Source: Stercorarius parasiticus (Eukaryota > Chordata > Aves > Charadriiformes > Stercorariidae). From it: a DNA stretch of 64,000 bases. The number at the start of each line of letters is the position of its first letter. Positions within the stretch are counted from its first letter, which is position 1. Under the pieces are notes generated by a model. It searched no databases. It saw only the letters and a program-made list of their open reading frames with translations, and was not told where the DNA came from. This document shows, piece by piece, positions 37,206 to 48,650 of the stretch. The stretch is taken from contig VWZL01000011.1 in assembly GCA_013396915.1 (NCBI GenBank), positions 1 to 64,000 on the forward strand, given 5' to 3'. The translations under genes and the position numbers were made by a program.

Positions 37206-39860
37206 AGTGCTTTAGCAATGTATGTAGACAAAGATCTAAAAGGAAAACTAGAAAAAGGAAGTTTATCATCAGTCACTAGAGATGAATATTTTAAAAGGTC
37301 TGTGCTGAGTAAGCTGTTCTTAAAATTGCCAGAGGAGGGATTGCATAACATTTCTCTCCCAACTTTTATTGAACCTTTACTTAGAATTCTGATTTCTTTT
37401 AACATATGATTTAAAACCTAGCAGGAAATTACTTTTATTTTCTCAATACTCTTCATATTGGCAAAGTGGACAACATTTAAGGTAGCGTTCTTGTTGCTGA
37501 CTTCAAGATCCCTTCCATTTGTTCTGCAACTTCTTTAAAGGACAGTTGTCAGTGAATCCAGGGTGCCAGCTCAGGTTGTTTCACTACTAAGCAGAAATAT
37601 CTGTATTTCACATTCAACATCCTGGCATTATATTGTAGAAGGACATACATCTTTTTTTTTATTGTGTCCTGTTCACTTTATGATCCACTCTAGTGTCATA
37701 TTCTTTCCTGCCATACCAGCCATACCTGCTACCCAGCTAGTAATCTTCTAGTTGTTTCACCTAGGTGCTTTCTCTTTCCCAAGTCTAGGTTTGTCTTTTA
37801 TTTTATATAATTTTAATGACTTTAGAACTGTGCGTGCTTTCGAAGCCACTTTCAGTTCTGCGCAGGCTTTCAGCAGTGCTTGCAATACTTTCCATCTCAA
37901 AATCTTCTGCAAGACGTGTCACCCTTCTGTCAGGTGCAGTTGGAGCAGTTTCTCCTGAAACAAAATGCAAATAGGATTGCTAATTCCTACCTGGAAGACT
38001 GAGCAGTTAAATTATATACCCAGTTTACATAATATGAAACAATTAATAGGTAATATATACTTATAAGAGACACTCATAATCAATGAATTTAGAGACTGAA
38101 AACAAACAGAATCTTATTTCATAGCATATAGGTATAGGGACAAGGGAAAGGAATGAAAATGACATATATCCTTAGGAAAAACAGGTTAATAAAAGAGTAT
38201 GAAGTGCAACCACTCTCTCTTGAATCGTGGCATTTTTATTTTTTTAAATCAAAACCCCTAGTGTCATCCTTTTCATCTCATCCTGACTGGCCATTACCTT
38301 ACCTGATGAGCATTAATGCAACTGCATTACACACAGGTCATCAACCAATTTAGAAGCGCTCAACTTTGGCAGATTCAGCTCTTTTTCTTTTGAGCTGTGC
38401 AGTAATCTCCACTGAAGTACAGTTTTGGTGTTGGGCAGAAAAGCTCAAAGTGACATACCTATAATTGGTTTACTCTTCATCATCACATATGTATCTCTGT
38501 ATCACCTACATTTCAATTTAACTTCTATAACTGAGATCTTTTCCTTTCCTTTTGTTTTAGTCCTTCACCTCCCACAGTTATGCAGGTTAGCCATCCTGAT
38601 ATAGCAAATATAGTATATGATATCGCAAAAATTGTTACTCCTTTCAGCCAATGTGCCACAAAATAGGCAAGGGGGAAATTATGTCAGAGAGTAATATCTG
38701 ATCAAAATGCTTCCTTTTATTTCACGGTTGAAAAGCTAAAAGGCAGAAGTGTTTGGGAAAAATGTAGGCATTTCTCATCGAATAGGTACAATATATTTAT
38801 ACAACTGTGGTGTCTTGGTGTCAGCTGCAGAGAGCATTCCTGAAGTTCCATGGCTTAGGGGTTCACTGAGAGGACAAACGTGTCTGATGCTACCGACCTC
38901 TGTTAGACATTTTTTCATTAAGTAATAAATAATGTTTAGGCTTGATTCATTCTTTTCTTTCATCTTCACAATGATAAGATCCTTGACAATGTCTGAATCA
39001 AAATTAAAAGGGAGAATTACCATCTCATGTTTAATTTGGGTTCTGTGATGAACCTCGCATTCTTTCTGCCTATGCTGCTGTCAAGATAGTCATTCTCTGT
39101 CTCTGATCTGTGCAGCTGGTTAGTCCTTCTTGCTTTGCACTTGTCCTCTTTATATTGCATTATCTTTTTTATTAATCTTATTCAAAATTAAAGGATATAA
39201 ACGATTCTATCTTCTCACAGTCTATTTAGGTAAAATACTGAAATGGTGGAAGACAACTGACCTGTCAGATCACATACAAACACTTCTTCTGAATAAGCCA
39301 TTTGACAAGTTCTTGAATCGCTATAGCTATTTTCCAACTCCTCATATATTTTAAAGGCCAGTAATGTCTTTCCAACAAAGACTGTATGACTAATTCATAA
39401 ATACCAAACCAGGAATCTATTCTAGGGATTTGTTTAAATCACAGTGGTAGAAGTTTATCCAAATTAGTGTGTTCTCCCCAATCCAAACTGGAAACAAGTA
39501 TTTGTGACAAATACATCTGAACTGCAGCAACATACTATGCAAAGTCCGAGTACGTCTTGCTAAACACATTACCCAACAATATAACCTATTATTGACACGT
39601 TTTGACTTTGAAATGAGCAATCATGTATTTTGAACACAAAAGCAGAAGTCATTTGTATGATTAAGGCCTTTATGAAAAAATCCATAATTAAATTGACATG
39701 ATGAATGCATACTGATTGCCAGAGATTAATCCTGCCCATTTTGTTGAGAAATCACTTGTTCTTCTTTTCCAGTCTATACTGTTACTATGGATTCAGTTCC
39801 TCACATAATCCATTTCTGCTCTCTAGAACTATAACACCAATGTTATAGTTAGCCTGCCCA
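37206..39860. other. Unassigned AT-rich DNA
   Basis: No gene, RNA or transposon is recognised here. Confidence 0.5.
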
Positions 39861-40319
39861 ATGAAATCGGCAGCCCAGCTCAAGTGCATCTACATGAATG
39901 CACATAACATGGGCAACAAACGGGATGAGCTGGAAGCCATTGTGCAGCAGGACAACTATGATGTAGTCGCCGTCACAGAAACGTGGTGGGATGACTGTCA
40001 TGACTGGAATGCTGCGATGAATGGCTATAAGCTCTTCAGAAGGGATAGGCAAGGAAGGAGAGGTGGGGGAATATCTCTGTACATTAGGGAATGTTTTGAT
40101 TGTATAGAGCTAGATTCCAGGGATGATAAAGTCCAGTGTTTTTGGGTAAGGATGGAGGGGAAGGCAAATAAGGGAGATCTTGTGCTGGGGGTATGCTATA
40201 GACCACTCAACCAGGATGAGGAGACAGATGAAGCATTCTGTAAGCGGCTGGCTGAAGTCTCACAATCGCCAGCCCTTGTTCTGGTTGGGGACTTCTGGAA
40301 GTATCTGCTGGAAATATAA
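39861..40319 (+). pseudogene. CR1 ORF2 endonuclease (APE-type) domain, frameshifted
   Basis: This is the apurinic-endonuclease-like domain that nicks target DNA to start CR1 reverse transcription. In the 152-residue open frame I see Asn13 (in YMNAHNMGN), Glu40 (in VTETWW), Tyr113 (in VCYRPLN) and Asp144 (in VLVGDF), the expected order of active-site motifs. The family normally continues GDF-N. Here the Asn and the next residues are lost to a net deletion of about five bases right after 'gggacttc' (about 40296), giving GDFWKYLLEI and a stop. The next family residues (CWKYNT) appear in the +1 frame, followed by another shift. The SDH-type end of the domain is not visible because it would lie in the gap. 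The copy cannot encode an active enzyme. Confidence 0.92.
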
Positions 40320-40452
40320 CACAACAGAGAGCAGCAGGCTAGGAGGTTCCACAAGTGCATGGAAAATAACTTCCTGACACAACTGGTAGGTGAGCCTACC
40401 AGGGGAGGTGCCTCGCTAGACCTACTGCTCACAGAGAAGGACTAGTGGGAGA
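39861..40452 (+). mobile_element. CR1 LINE, endonuclease part, running into an assembly gap
   Basis: CR1 ORF2 similarity starts at about 39880 (KCIYMNAHNMGNKRDELE) with no 5' untranslated region, so the element is truncated at the start of the endonuclease. After the frameshifts near 40293 and 40330, a third frame resumes the family sequence (NNFLTQLVGEPTRGG, ASLDLLLTEKD) and meets a TAG at 40443-40445. Gap bases begin at 40453. The part after the gap at 40818 is in the same orientation and belongs to a CR1 3' end, so both flanks plausibly form one element. Confidence 0.93.
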
Positions 40453-40817
40453 NNNNNNNNNNNNNNNNNNNNNNNNNNNNNNNNNNNNNNNNNNNNNNNN
40501 NNNNNNNNNNNNNNNNNNNNNNNNNNNNNNNNNNNNNNNNNNNNNNNNNNNNNNNNNNNNNNNNNNNNNNNNNNNNNNNNNNNNNNNNNNNNNNNNNNNN
40601 NNNNNNNNNNNNNNNNNNNNNNNNNNNNNNNNNNNNNNNNNNNNNNNNNNNNNNNNNNNNNNNNNNNNNNNNNNNNNNNNNNNNNNNNNNNNNNNNNNNN
40701 NNNNNNNNNNNNNNNNNNNNNNNNNNNNNNNNNNNNNNNNNNNNNNNNNNNNNNNNNNNNNNNNNNNNNNNNNNNNNNNNNNNNNNNNNNNNNNNNNNNN
40801 NNNNNNNNNNNNNNNNN
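40453..40817. other. Assembly gap, 365 N
   Basis: A run of 365 undetermined bases lies inside a CR1 element. An undeleted CR1 would need about 1.8 kb between the flanking ORF2 segments (end of endonuclease to the CVQFWAP region). The N count is therefore either an estimate or reflects an internally deleted copy. Open frames that read through the N run are artefacts. Confidence 0.99.
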
Positions 40818-41317
40818 CAGTTCTGGGCCCCTCTGTACAAGAGGGACACTGAAGTGCTGGAGCGTGTCCAGAGGAGAGCTACCAAGCTGGTGGGGGGTCT
40901 GGACACCAAGCCATATGAGGAGAGGCTGAGGGAGCTGGGCATGTTTAGTTTGGAGAAGAGGAGGCTGAGGGGAGACCTCATTGCCCTCTACAGCTACCTG
41001 AAAGGAGGTTGCAGAGAGGTGGGTGTTGGCCTCTTCTCCCAGGTGAATAATGACAGGACCAGAGGAAATGGTCTGAAGTTGCGGCAGGGGAGGTTTAGAT
41101 TAGATATTAGGAAGAATTACTTTCCTGCAAGAGTGGTCAGGCACTGGAACAGGCTGCCCAGGGAGGTGGTTGAGTGACCATCCCTCGAGGTATTTAAGAA
41201 ACGTGTAGATTTGGCACTTCAGGGCATGGTCTAGTGGCAGAGATTGTAGTGGGGTTTTTTTGTCTGTGTATGGTTGGACTCAATCATCTCAAAGGTCCTT
41301 TCCAACCATGAAGATTC
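40818..41317 (+). mobile_element. CR1 LINE 3' end, right side of the gap
   Basis: The segment starts at 'cagttctgggcccctctg' and encodes the ORF2 C-terminus: [20 protein letters not shown], then [20 protein letters not shown], and [19 protein letters not shown] at 41175-41177 interrupts the frame just before PSLEVFKKR, where the family has a TCA- or TGC-like codon. The untranslated end matches the copy at 34401 ('gtagtggggtttttttgtc', 'aatcatctcaaaggtcc'). It stops at a single ATTCTATA unit near 41317, so its octamer tail is almost absent. The first 62 bases are identical to 35422-35483. Confidence 0.95.
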
Positions 41318-44300
41318 TATAAATAAGCATTATTTTTAAAATAGGACACTAGAATGAAATGCAATGTTAACTACCACCCACAATGAATATTTTACTACTA
41401 TGACTAGGTATATAGAAATCTGACATTTATTAGGGCTTTTTGTTCCAGACTCTCACAGTGCTTTACAAATACAACACAACTTCACCAGTGTGACACCACT
41501 GAAGCACAGCCACCCTGGAGTGGAGTGTAGCAGCTATTTTGCTCCCACTTGACAGCTGTTGGTTGTTATGACCTGCTTCTTTTCTACAGTTATTTTTCTG
41601 GAAAGTATATGAGGGAGAAATCCACCGACCAGGAGATAGGCAGACACCATCTGCCATGACTAATTTCACATTTATTCCAGGCAGCAGTTGTACCAAAATC
41701 CCAGAAATGAAAATCCAATTGCTGTTAAGACTTGAGCCAGTTGATGTAAAATGTAGTAATATGTTCAGTATTGTTACATGGTATTATCCATGAATACAAA
41801 TCTCCATTAAGATCATAAAGATTTTTTAATGCCTTTCCAAATTGAAGCTCAGGTCCTTTGAAATATTTAGATTTTTCAGTCATATAACACAGGGTCCTAC
41901 TTCCTAGACAAGTTAAGTGTACTTAAGCTCAGAAATCTGATTAGAGAGATCTTTGTAGTATCCTAATATAGACGAAGTGAAATGGGAACGTGTGATCTGT
42001 GGTCAGAAAGTGTAGATTATTCTATCTTTAGGTACCTAACTGAAGTATCTATCTCATATTAATAGATTAGTTACTTTCAATTTCTGTGGTGGTCAATGGA
42101 AAGAGAGAGATTCTCCACAGGCAAAAATATGAATTATTCTCTGAAGACATGTCTCTCTCTCTCTGCCTTTCATACTTCACTGATTACAGAAGCAGCATGC
42201 TGTGACTATGTTCTCAACTAAATTTTAGCTGATATATGTGCCCACAACCTAAGCCTATGGAAAGCCAGACTGCTTAGCTCAGTGCTCTGAGTTGACTTAA
42301 ATGGGTTTACATAGGTCTGCCTATCTGGATGAAGACCTTGTGACTCTCTGGATGAGATGTTGTTCTTTGGAAGAGATTGGGACTTCTTCCATTAACTTCT
42401 CTGGACTCAGAATTTTATGTTTTTTCTATAAAAGCAGATGGGGAACGGTTCTTGGGTATACTTAAAATAGCTATTCCCCTCAGAAATGAACTTTTGCTTC
42501 TGTATGATGCATAAAGTCTTAGTTTCCTTATTACTCATGCTACTTTACCCATCCCTACTTACCATCAAGCTGTAAGAGAAATTTAAAAAATTTCCTTGTT
42601 GATCTTATTAATTTTTTTAAGTTTCTCAGCTTTGAGGCAGTAGATGTCTTTGTATATGTATGTAAGAGAAAGTATTTTGTAGACGTGATCTGAATCTTAC
42701 AAAGAAAAGTAAGAATTGATCTATTTGTTATCCAACACATTTTACATGAAGTAGATCAGTTAGAGCCAAACCATAATCCATTCTAAATGCAGTAACTCAG
42801 CAGCTCGGATAATACATGACCAAATCAATAAGAACAAGACAAAAACATAATTCAGGTTGAAAAGTTCAGAAAAAAATGGATTAGAGAATGATCATGTTAA
42901 GAAAAGAATGAAAGAAAAGAACAACCTTTACCACACTTTTTCAACTACAGACCTTCTGTTTCAGTAAAACTCAGGATAGCTATAAAAAAAACAGCTAATA
43001 GAATTAATGCTTTTTTTTTTTAAGCTGATTGGGCCAACCTTCTCTAAGCTACATCTAAACTTCAGGCTTGGAATTCCATTGCCTTAATGCCGCTCCCCAA
43101 ACAGCAAAATTCATTCAGCAACTGGAAGGCAATATGAAACGGTGGAAAACTATATAGGGAGTGGATTAAGATCAAGTAGATCTACATACACATCTTTCAA
43201 GCTAGGTTTTAAATCATTCACTCATGCATTATACAGCTCTTAAAGATAAGAAGTCAGCAGCATGTGTCACATAATATTTTGGCTTCCTGCCCTTCTACAG
43301 CCAATTTTTATGTAGTCCTATTGTTATAGTCAAGCCTGGAAGGCACAATAAGATTGATTCTTGCTTGAAAAAGCAGCAGCAGGTTTTAGGTACAAATTCT
43401 AAGCTAAGATACTTCTGGGAAAGGACTTTTCAAGTGATTTGAGAAGGATGAGTCTTAGATTCATCTGGGTTACCAGCACAGATAGAAAACACTAAATGAA
43501 CTTAATCCCTGCAGCCAGTACCTGGTGTGCCGGAAGAAAGGAATCTTGAAGTTCGTACGTATTTTGTGCCTTCAGTTTCCTCTGCTGACTAATGGAAACA
43601 AATCTGACTCATATCCTAACTCTTTAATCTGCCTGCCCTTAGATTGCCTTTGGATTTGTTCAAGAGCACAACTACTTAAGAGAATTCTATGAGAAAGAGA
43701 AAGTTTTTCCAAGAGAAAACTAGCAACACCTCATCAAAAAGCTGCTCAATTTAAATGTTTAGAATGTGCCAGTGAAAAGGAATGGAAGTGTAGTTAAACA
43801 ATATAGCCTTTTATGAATGAAAACTATGTTAAATATTAATTTCCAGGGTCCCAAATGTCTAAAACCATTATTATTAATAAGCTCTTCAAAGGAATAACAT
43901 TAACAACAACAATAACAACAATAACAACCACCAACCTAAACCAGGTCATAAATTGACATAAATTGAAAAAAATCTATTAATTGCAGTGAAGCAAAAAATT
44001 TTCAAGAGGTTACTAAGCTGATGTCCTGACCATGACATTTTAATATCTCTGAGAACAAGGTCCTTTTTTCTGCATAGGCCTTGACTGATCACACTTTACA
44101 GCTGCTGGTAGCTCGCCTCAATTTTAATGGGAGCATTAACAGGTCTTAATATTCATAGCAGTGTCTGCCTTTTCTGACAGAGGGCTGGGAGATCATTTCT
44201 GGACAGATTGAGTTTCCCTGATAGCAGTAGTTCTCCTGAAACCAAGACAAAGAATTTAAAATGAGCAAACTTACTTATGAGGTGATACGTATGTTGACTT

Positions 44301-45199
44301 CAGAGCTTGAGAGGTGCAAAAGGGGAAGTTTATATTAAGCTTTATATGATATGTGACAGTGAATCTCTTTTGTACATATCAAAAGTACGTGGGTCCTAAA
44401 AGGATTTTATTAATATTAACCCTCAAAGTCTGTTGACAGAATAAACGAAGGAAGCAGTCTTATGGACCCCATAAGCATGAGAAAGAAGATATGGTTGGCA
44501 CAGGAGGTAAAACTTACAAGCTAAAGGAAATTGCAGCTCCCAAGGACACATTAAATCAAGGTCATTAGATCTAAGAGTATTCCTTAATCATCCATTAACT
44601 TTCACATTATTCTTCTTCAATATAAGAAGAAAGGACTGAGCTGACTAATTGTGCATGCAAGGTGAGCAACAGTACTAAGAGATATTCCAAACACTTTCTG
44701 GAGGCATGATTTAAAGAAGGAAAAATTCCCACATAAAACAGTTAGAAGGAATTGAGCCTCGTCTGAGTTCAACTGTGGTGCAAAGATTACAGGTTTGAAC
44801 CTGCAATGAATGTGGAAAATATGGAGATAAACGACAAATTATTCTTAATAATGCTAATATGTATCTGACACTACTAAGAAACCCCATATTTTGGGTGCGG
44901 GGAGGGGATAGAGTGCAAAATTCTTCTTTCAGACCAAGTTTCCTTTTAATGCTGCAAACAGGAAAAACCTGAAAGATGTAAGAAACTGCAAACAAAAATA
45001 ACATAACAGGTCATAGAACATATGATTGCAGGAAGCAACATCAGAAAAATCACTTTAATAAAATACTACATTCTACTTTACCCAGATCTTCAAGAAAATT
45101 ACTCCTCACAGAAATCTAGTTCAGGACCTCACTTCACAGATACTTAAAAAAACTTTCCAACACGGAAAAAACTTTCGTTCCCTGGCCGGTTTATACCAT
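41318..45199. other. Unassigned DNA, possible old relics
   Basis: No gene is recognised. The segment at about 41424-41650 ('catttattagggctttttg', 'ctcacagtgctttacaaat') faintly resembles old amniote SINE/LINE tails in which 'aaagcgctttacaaa' is typical; I would not call it without alignment. A simple repeat lies at 43893-43930. Open frames are short. Confidence 0.4.
43893..43930. repeat. (AAC/AAT)n simple repeat
   Basis: A mixed trinucleotide run of 'aac' and 'aat' units. Confidence 0.85.
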
Positions 45200-46617
45200 T
45201 TTATTTAGATGCTTTTTTCTCCTCTCTTTGATTCTTTCAACGTTCTTCTAGTTATATCCTTCAGACTTTCGATTGTTTAGTGCAGAAAAACTTTTTAAGT
45301 CTTCTCTCAAAGCTGCTTCATTACCTGGATTATCTGCCCATTTTGTTTCACAGCTCTTTCAGTTCCTTTTTTTTTAACACAGGTGAACAAGACTGTACAA
45401 GATATTGTAGGCAAAACTCTCCGAAGAGCGTTTTATCCAATAGCACGTAGTTTCCCACATAAAACACCTCAAATCACATATACTTTTTCATAAACCTATC
45501 AATTGTCAGTTTTTAATAGCACAAGAAACTGCTACTATGTGAGACTTTTCTATTTCTGAGTCATTGCCAATTGATAAATTTCAGGTTAATGGTGGAAAAC
45601 CTTATTATTAGTCCCTCTTCACAGGGCTCCTTGTTTTAGTTAAATTTGATCCCATTTCTATTACTTTAGTCCTCAGGATCATCATATACTTTCTGCATGA
45701 TATGCCAATGCTCCTTTATATTTACTTGCCTCTTAACTTTGTCTCAAATAATTTTCATGAAGGATTTATTTCTGTGCCAAATTCATTAATGAAAACATAA
45801 AAGATCCATTGCTGGACTAGTCCTTGAGGAACTCTGTTACTAGTCTTAATCTAGTCCGATAGTTTCCTTTTTAACACTATTTTAGCAATTTTTCTTTCTC
45901 TCTACATGTATTTGCTAAGTGTCACATGCCCCACCCTAACAAATCATTTTTCACAGTGAATCAGGTCACTTGTTCTTTTGAAATCCTGACAAATTTACAG
46001 TACTTATTTTTTTCTATAAATATTATCATTTTAAAAAATAAAACTGTAAGATTAGTCCAGTGTGACATACTGTCACTGATCCATTGTTGGATTATATTTT
46101 CATTTACCTGCATGCATTTAATTAGGTTTTCTCTTAAAATCTTTAAAACTTTAATTTTATTGGAGAAAAATGGGTCAGTTTGATAGTTGCCTGGATCAAT
46201 TTTTCTCTTCTTTCATAGAGGTACTCTGCTAAATATTGTCCAATGGTGTAATATCATTGCAGCAGAAAAAGGAAAATATTCATGTCAAAATTTCAGGTTG
46301 AATGACTTCATAGACTGTGGTTACATGATATCTAGCTAGAGTATATCAAGTACCTGAAGTTTTAATTTCAATTGGGGTTGAGCAGCTCTCAGGTGTTTAC
46401 CCCCATACTCAACCTCCTTTCCTAAAACAGAGACAAAGGATTTATCCAGTATTAGTAAAATTCAGATTATCTTTAGTCATGATCCATATTCACTATACTA
46501 ACTTTATCTTCTTTCCTTCTCTTTACTTTTACAAGTGAAGCAACTTTGAGTTTTAATTTTCTCAAATTTAGAGAACAGATTTACATAGATTTACAGCTAA
46601 CACTGTGATCTCTTTTC
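45200..46617 (-). mobile_element. Ancient CR1/L3-like LINE relic with reverse transcriptase landmarks
   Basis: Read on the minus strand, the eroded polymerase domain can be followed in order. A PGNYRP-like segment lies at about 46198-46180 ('gatccaggcaactatcaaac'). A QHGF-like segment lies at about 46100-46081, and a motif-A-like block (YLDFSKAF) at about 45998-45979. Motif B RVPQGLV with a following FINE is at about 45840-45785, VPQG being exact at 45832-45821. [11 protein letters not shown] remnant (KLFETKLRG) is at about 45752-45728. A CVQFW-like remnant is near 45412-45380. Stops and frameshifts are everywhere, so it is a very old copy. Family assignment within the CR1/L2/L3 group is tentative. 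A younger CR1 begins right at its 5' side (46618), also on the minus strand. Bases beyond 47655 may be a continuation, but I cannot show it. Confidence 0.72.
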
Positions 46618-47655
46618 ATAAAATCACAGAATGGTTTTGACTGGAAGGGACCTTTAAAGGTCATCTAGTCCAAATCCCTTCAATGAGCAGGGACATCTTC
46701 AACTAGATGATGTTGCTTAGAGCCCCATCCAACCTGATCTTGACTGTTTACAGGGATGGGGCATCTGCCACCCCTCTGTGCGACATGTTGCAGTGTTTCA
46801 CTACCCTCATCGTAAAAAATATCTTCCTTCTATCTAGTCTAAATCTAACCTCTTTTAGTTTAAAGTCATTACACCTTGTCCTATCACAACAGGCCCTGAT
46901 AAAAAGTTTGTCCCAATCATTCTTATAAACCACCTTTAAGTACTGGAAGGCCGCTATAAGGTCTCCCCAGAGCCTGCTCTTCTCCAGGTTAAACAACCCC
47001 AAATCTCTCAGCCTGTCCTCATAGTATAGGTGCTCCAGCCCTCTGATCATCTACGTGGCCCTCCTCTGTTGGACTGCTCCAACAGGTCCATGTCTTTCCT
47101 GTGCTGAGACCTCCAGAGCTGGATGCAGAACTCCAGGTAGGGTCTCACCAGAGCAGAGTAAAGGGGCAGAATAATCTCTGTCAACCTTCTGGCCACACTT
47201 CTTTTGATGCAGTCCAGGATACGGTTGGCCTTCTGGCCTTCTGGGCTGCAAGCACAGATTTTCAGCTCATGTCCATTTTTTTATCCACCAGCACCCCCCA
47301 GTTCTTCTCCACAGGGCACCCATCAAATCCATATTTCTCCAATTTAGAGAGAAGGATGTTGTGGGGGACCGTGTCAAAGGCCTTGCAGAAGTCCAGATAG
47401 AAGACATCTGTAGCTCTTCCCTTGTCCGCTGATGTAGTCACTCCATCATAGAAGGCCATTAGGTTGCTCAGGAACAACTTGCCCTTGGTGAAGCCATGCT
47501 GTCTCGAATCCCCTCCATGTCCTCTATGTGCCTTACCATAGCTTCTAGGAGGATCTGTTCCATGACCTTCCCAGGCACAGAGGTGAAGCTGACAGGTCAG
47601 TAGTTCCCAGGGTCCTTTCCCGGGTACTTTCTGTGCTTCTTGATATAGATGTTTT
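46618..47655 (-). mobile_element. CR1 LINE on minus strand, reverse transcriptase core deleted
   Basis: On the minus strand the copy begins at about 47655 in the PGNYRPVSLTSV region. It keeps the HGF and [11 protein letters not shown] segments and motif A ([19 protein letters not shown], about 47425-47365). It then jumps from KYGFDG to [11 protein letters not shown] at about 47312. This removes roughly 140 residues that hold motifs B and C, including the FADD catalytic box. The C-terminal domain follows in other frames (LDCIK.., MIRGLEHLYYEDRLRDLGLF), with a TAG just before MIRGLEH and a TAA after DAPSL. The 3' end ('gatgacctttaaaggtccc', 'accattctgtgattt') carries only one octamer-like unit at 46618-46633. 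Frame damage and the shortened tail suggest it is older than the 34-41 kb copies. Confidence 0.95.
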
Positions 47656-48149
47656 TTTCAATGACTAGTTCTTTGTAACATTCTTTACCTCCTACATCTT
47701 TTGCAAGTAATTTTTTCTTTCTTAAGGGGCTTGTAGACTCTTCCTCTTTCTCTAGCCTTCTATGCATTTTCTCCCCTTACTGGTATACATGTATCTTTCA
47801 CACACCAAAAAGTCAGAAAATAAGTCACCTGAGCTTTTAAGTCCAGTTGACCTTACTTACTACATTCCTTAATATTTCTAAGTTTGAGACACAAATTTTT
47901 AATTTCAGAATGAGTTTTTGCTTATAGTTCTAAGTTAAATCATAATGGCTGGATGCAAATTTGAATTTCTATAACTGTATCTTATATAATCCTTACTATT
48001 TACCAATTGTAACATGGAAAATAGCATTGCATCTTGCAAGTCGCAGAAGTGTGTGGTGCACATCTTTATTCATCGTATTTTGTCTTCAAAGTATGTGCAG
48101 CAAATTAATCTGTATAACTATTTTACTATACTGTATTATTACTATTATG
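47656..48149. other. Unassigned T-rich DNA
   Basis: No clear feature. Some T/C-rich blocks near 47680-47790 could be the continuation of the ancient LINE interrupted by the CR1 at 46618, but no motif proves it. Confidence 0.35.
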
Positions 48150-48650
48150 TTCAGAATCTTGTTTATGGACAGTGAGGAAACAGGCATTATTGCTTGTATT
48201 ATTGAAATCTTAACCGTCTAATTGAGGAATTCTTATTAGAGAAAAAGAAAGAATTCGTCTATGCAGAACAGTTTCAATAATAAAAAATAATAACAATAAT
48301 AACAATAGGGTTAAAATTGTTATGCACTCTTAGTTTCTGATGTTTTTCTGATGTTATGTGCACCCTTCCCCTGCTCGCCTGAGTCCTATGGTCACTAGGT
48401 TATATTGGAGTCTAAAAACCATGGTGCTACCATATGCAGGAAAAGAAAAAGAAAACAACAGCCATATCCATTTGTCAACTAGAAAAGTAGCTGCCAAAGC
48501 TAAACCAAGTCAAGCGGGTCAAGAGCAGTTCAGAGGGAGCAAACCTGAAAAAGCCTCGGTCCTGAGGCCTTGCAAACTCAGTATTTAGACTGTGGCCTGT
48601 TACTAGTCATGGCAATACTGTACTACAGGGCTACAAGGTTACATTATGTT
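48150..48650. repeat. Diverged repeat, copy A of a local pair
   Basis: This segment aligns by eye with 49926-50915 in the same orientation. Four blocks occur in the same order. They are 'tcagaatcttgtttatgg' with 'gaggaaac' (48150-48180), 'gaaatcttaaccgtctaat' (about 48205), 'gttaaaattgttatgcac' then 'agtttctgatgtttttctg' (about 48310-48360), and 'gctaaaccaag' through 'cctcggtcctgaggcc' to 'catggcaatactgta' (48499-48625). Identity in matching blocks is about 70 percent by eye. Copy A lacks about 480-500 bases present in B. It contains an extra (AAT/AAC)n simple repeat at 48280-48308. The family is not recognised. Confidence 0.7.
48280..48308. repeat. (AAT/AAC)n simple repeat
   Basis: Units of 'aataataac' repeat inside copy A of the local pair and are absent from copy B. 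Confidence 0.8.

Noticed and set aside
40442..40981. Apparent 179-codon minus-strand and 135-codon plus-strand frames across the N run
   Set aside because: They are open only because undetermined bases contain no stop codons; the real flanking sequence is CR1.
41424..41650. Resemblance to an old SINE/LINE tail ('agtgctttacaaat')
   Set aside because: The match is too short to separate from chance without alignment; mentioned only in the region note.
46707..47400. Plus-strand open frames at 46707-46928 and 47101-47400
   Set aside because: They are antisense shadows of the minus-strand CR1 ORF2.
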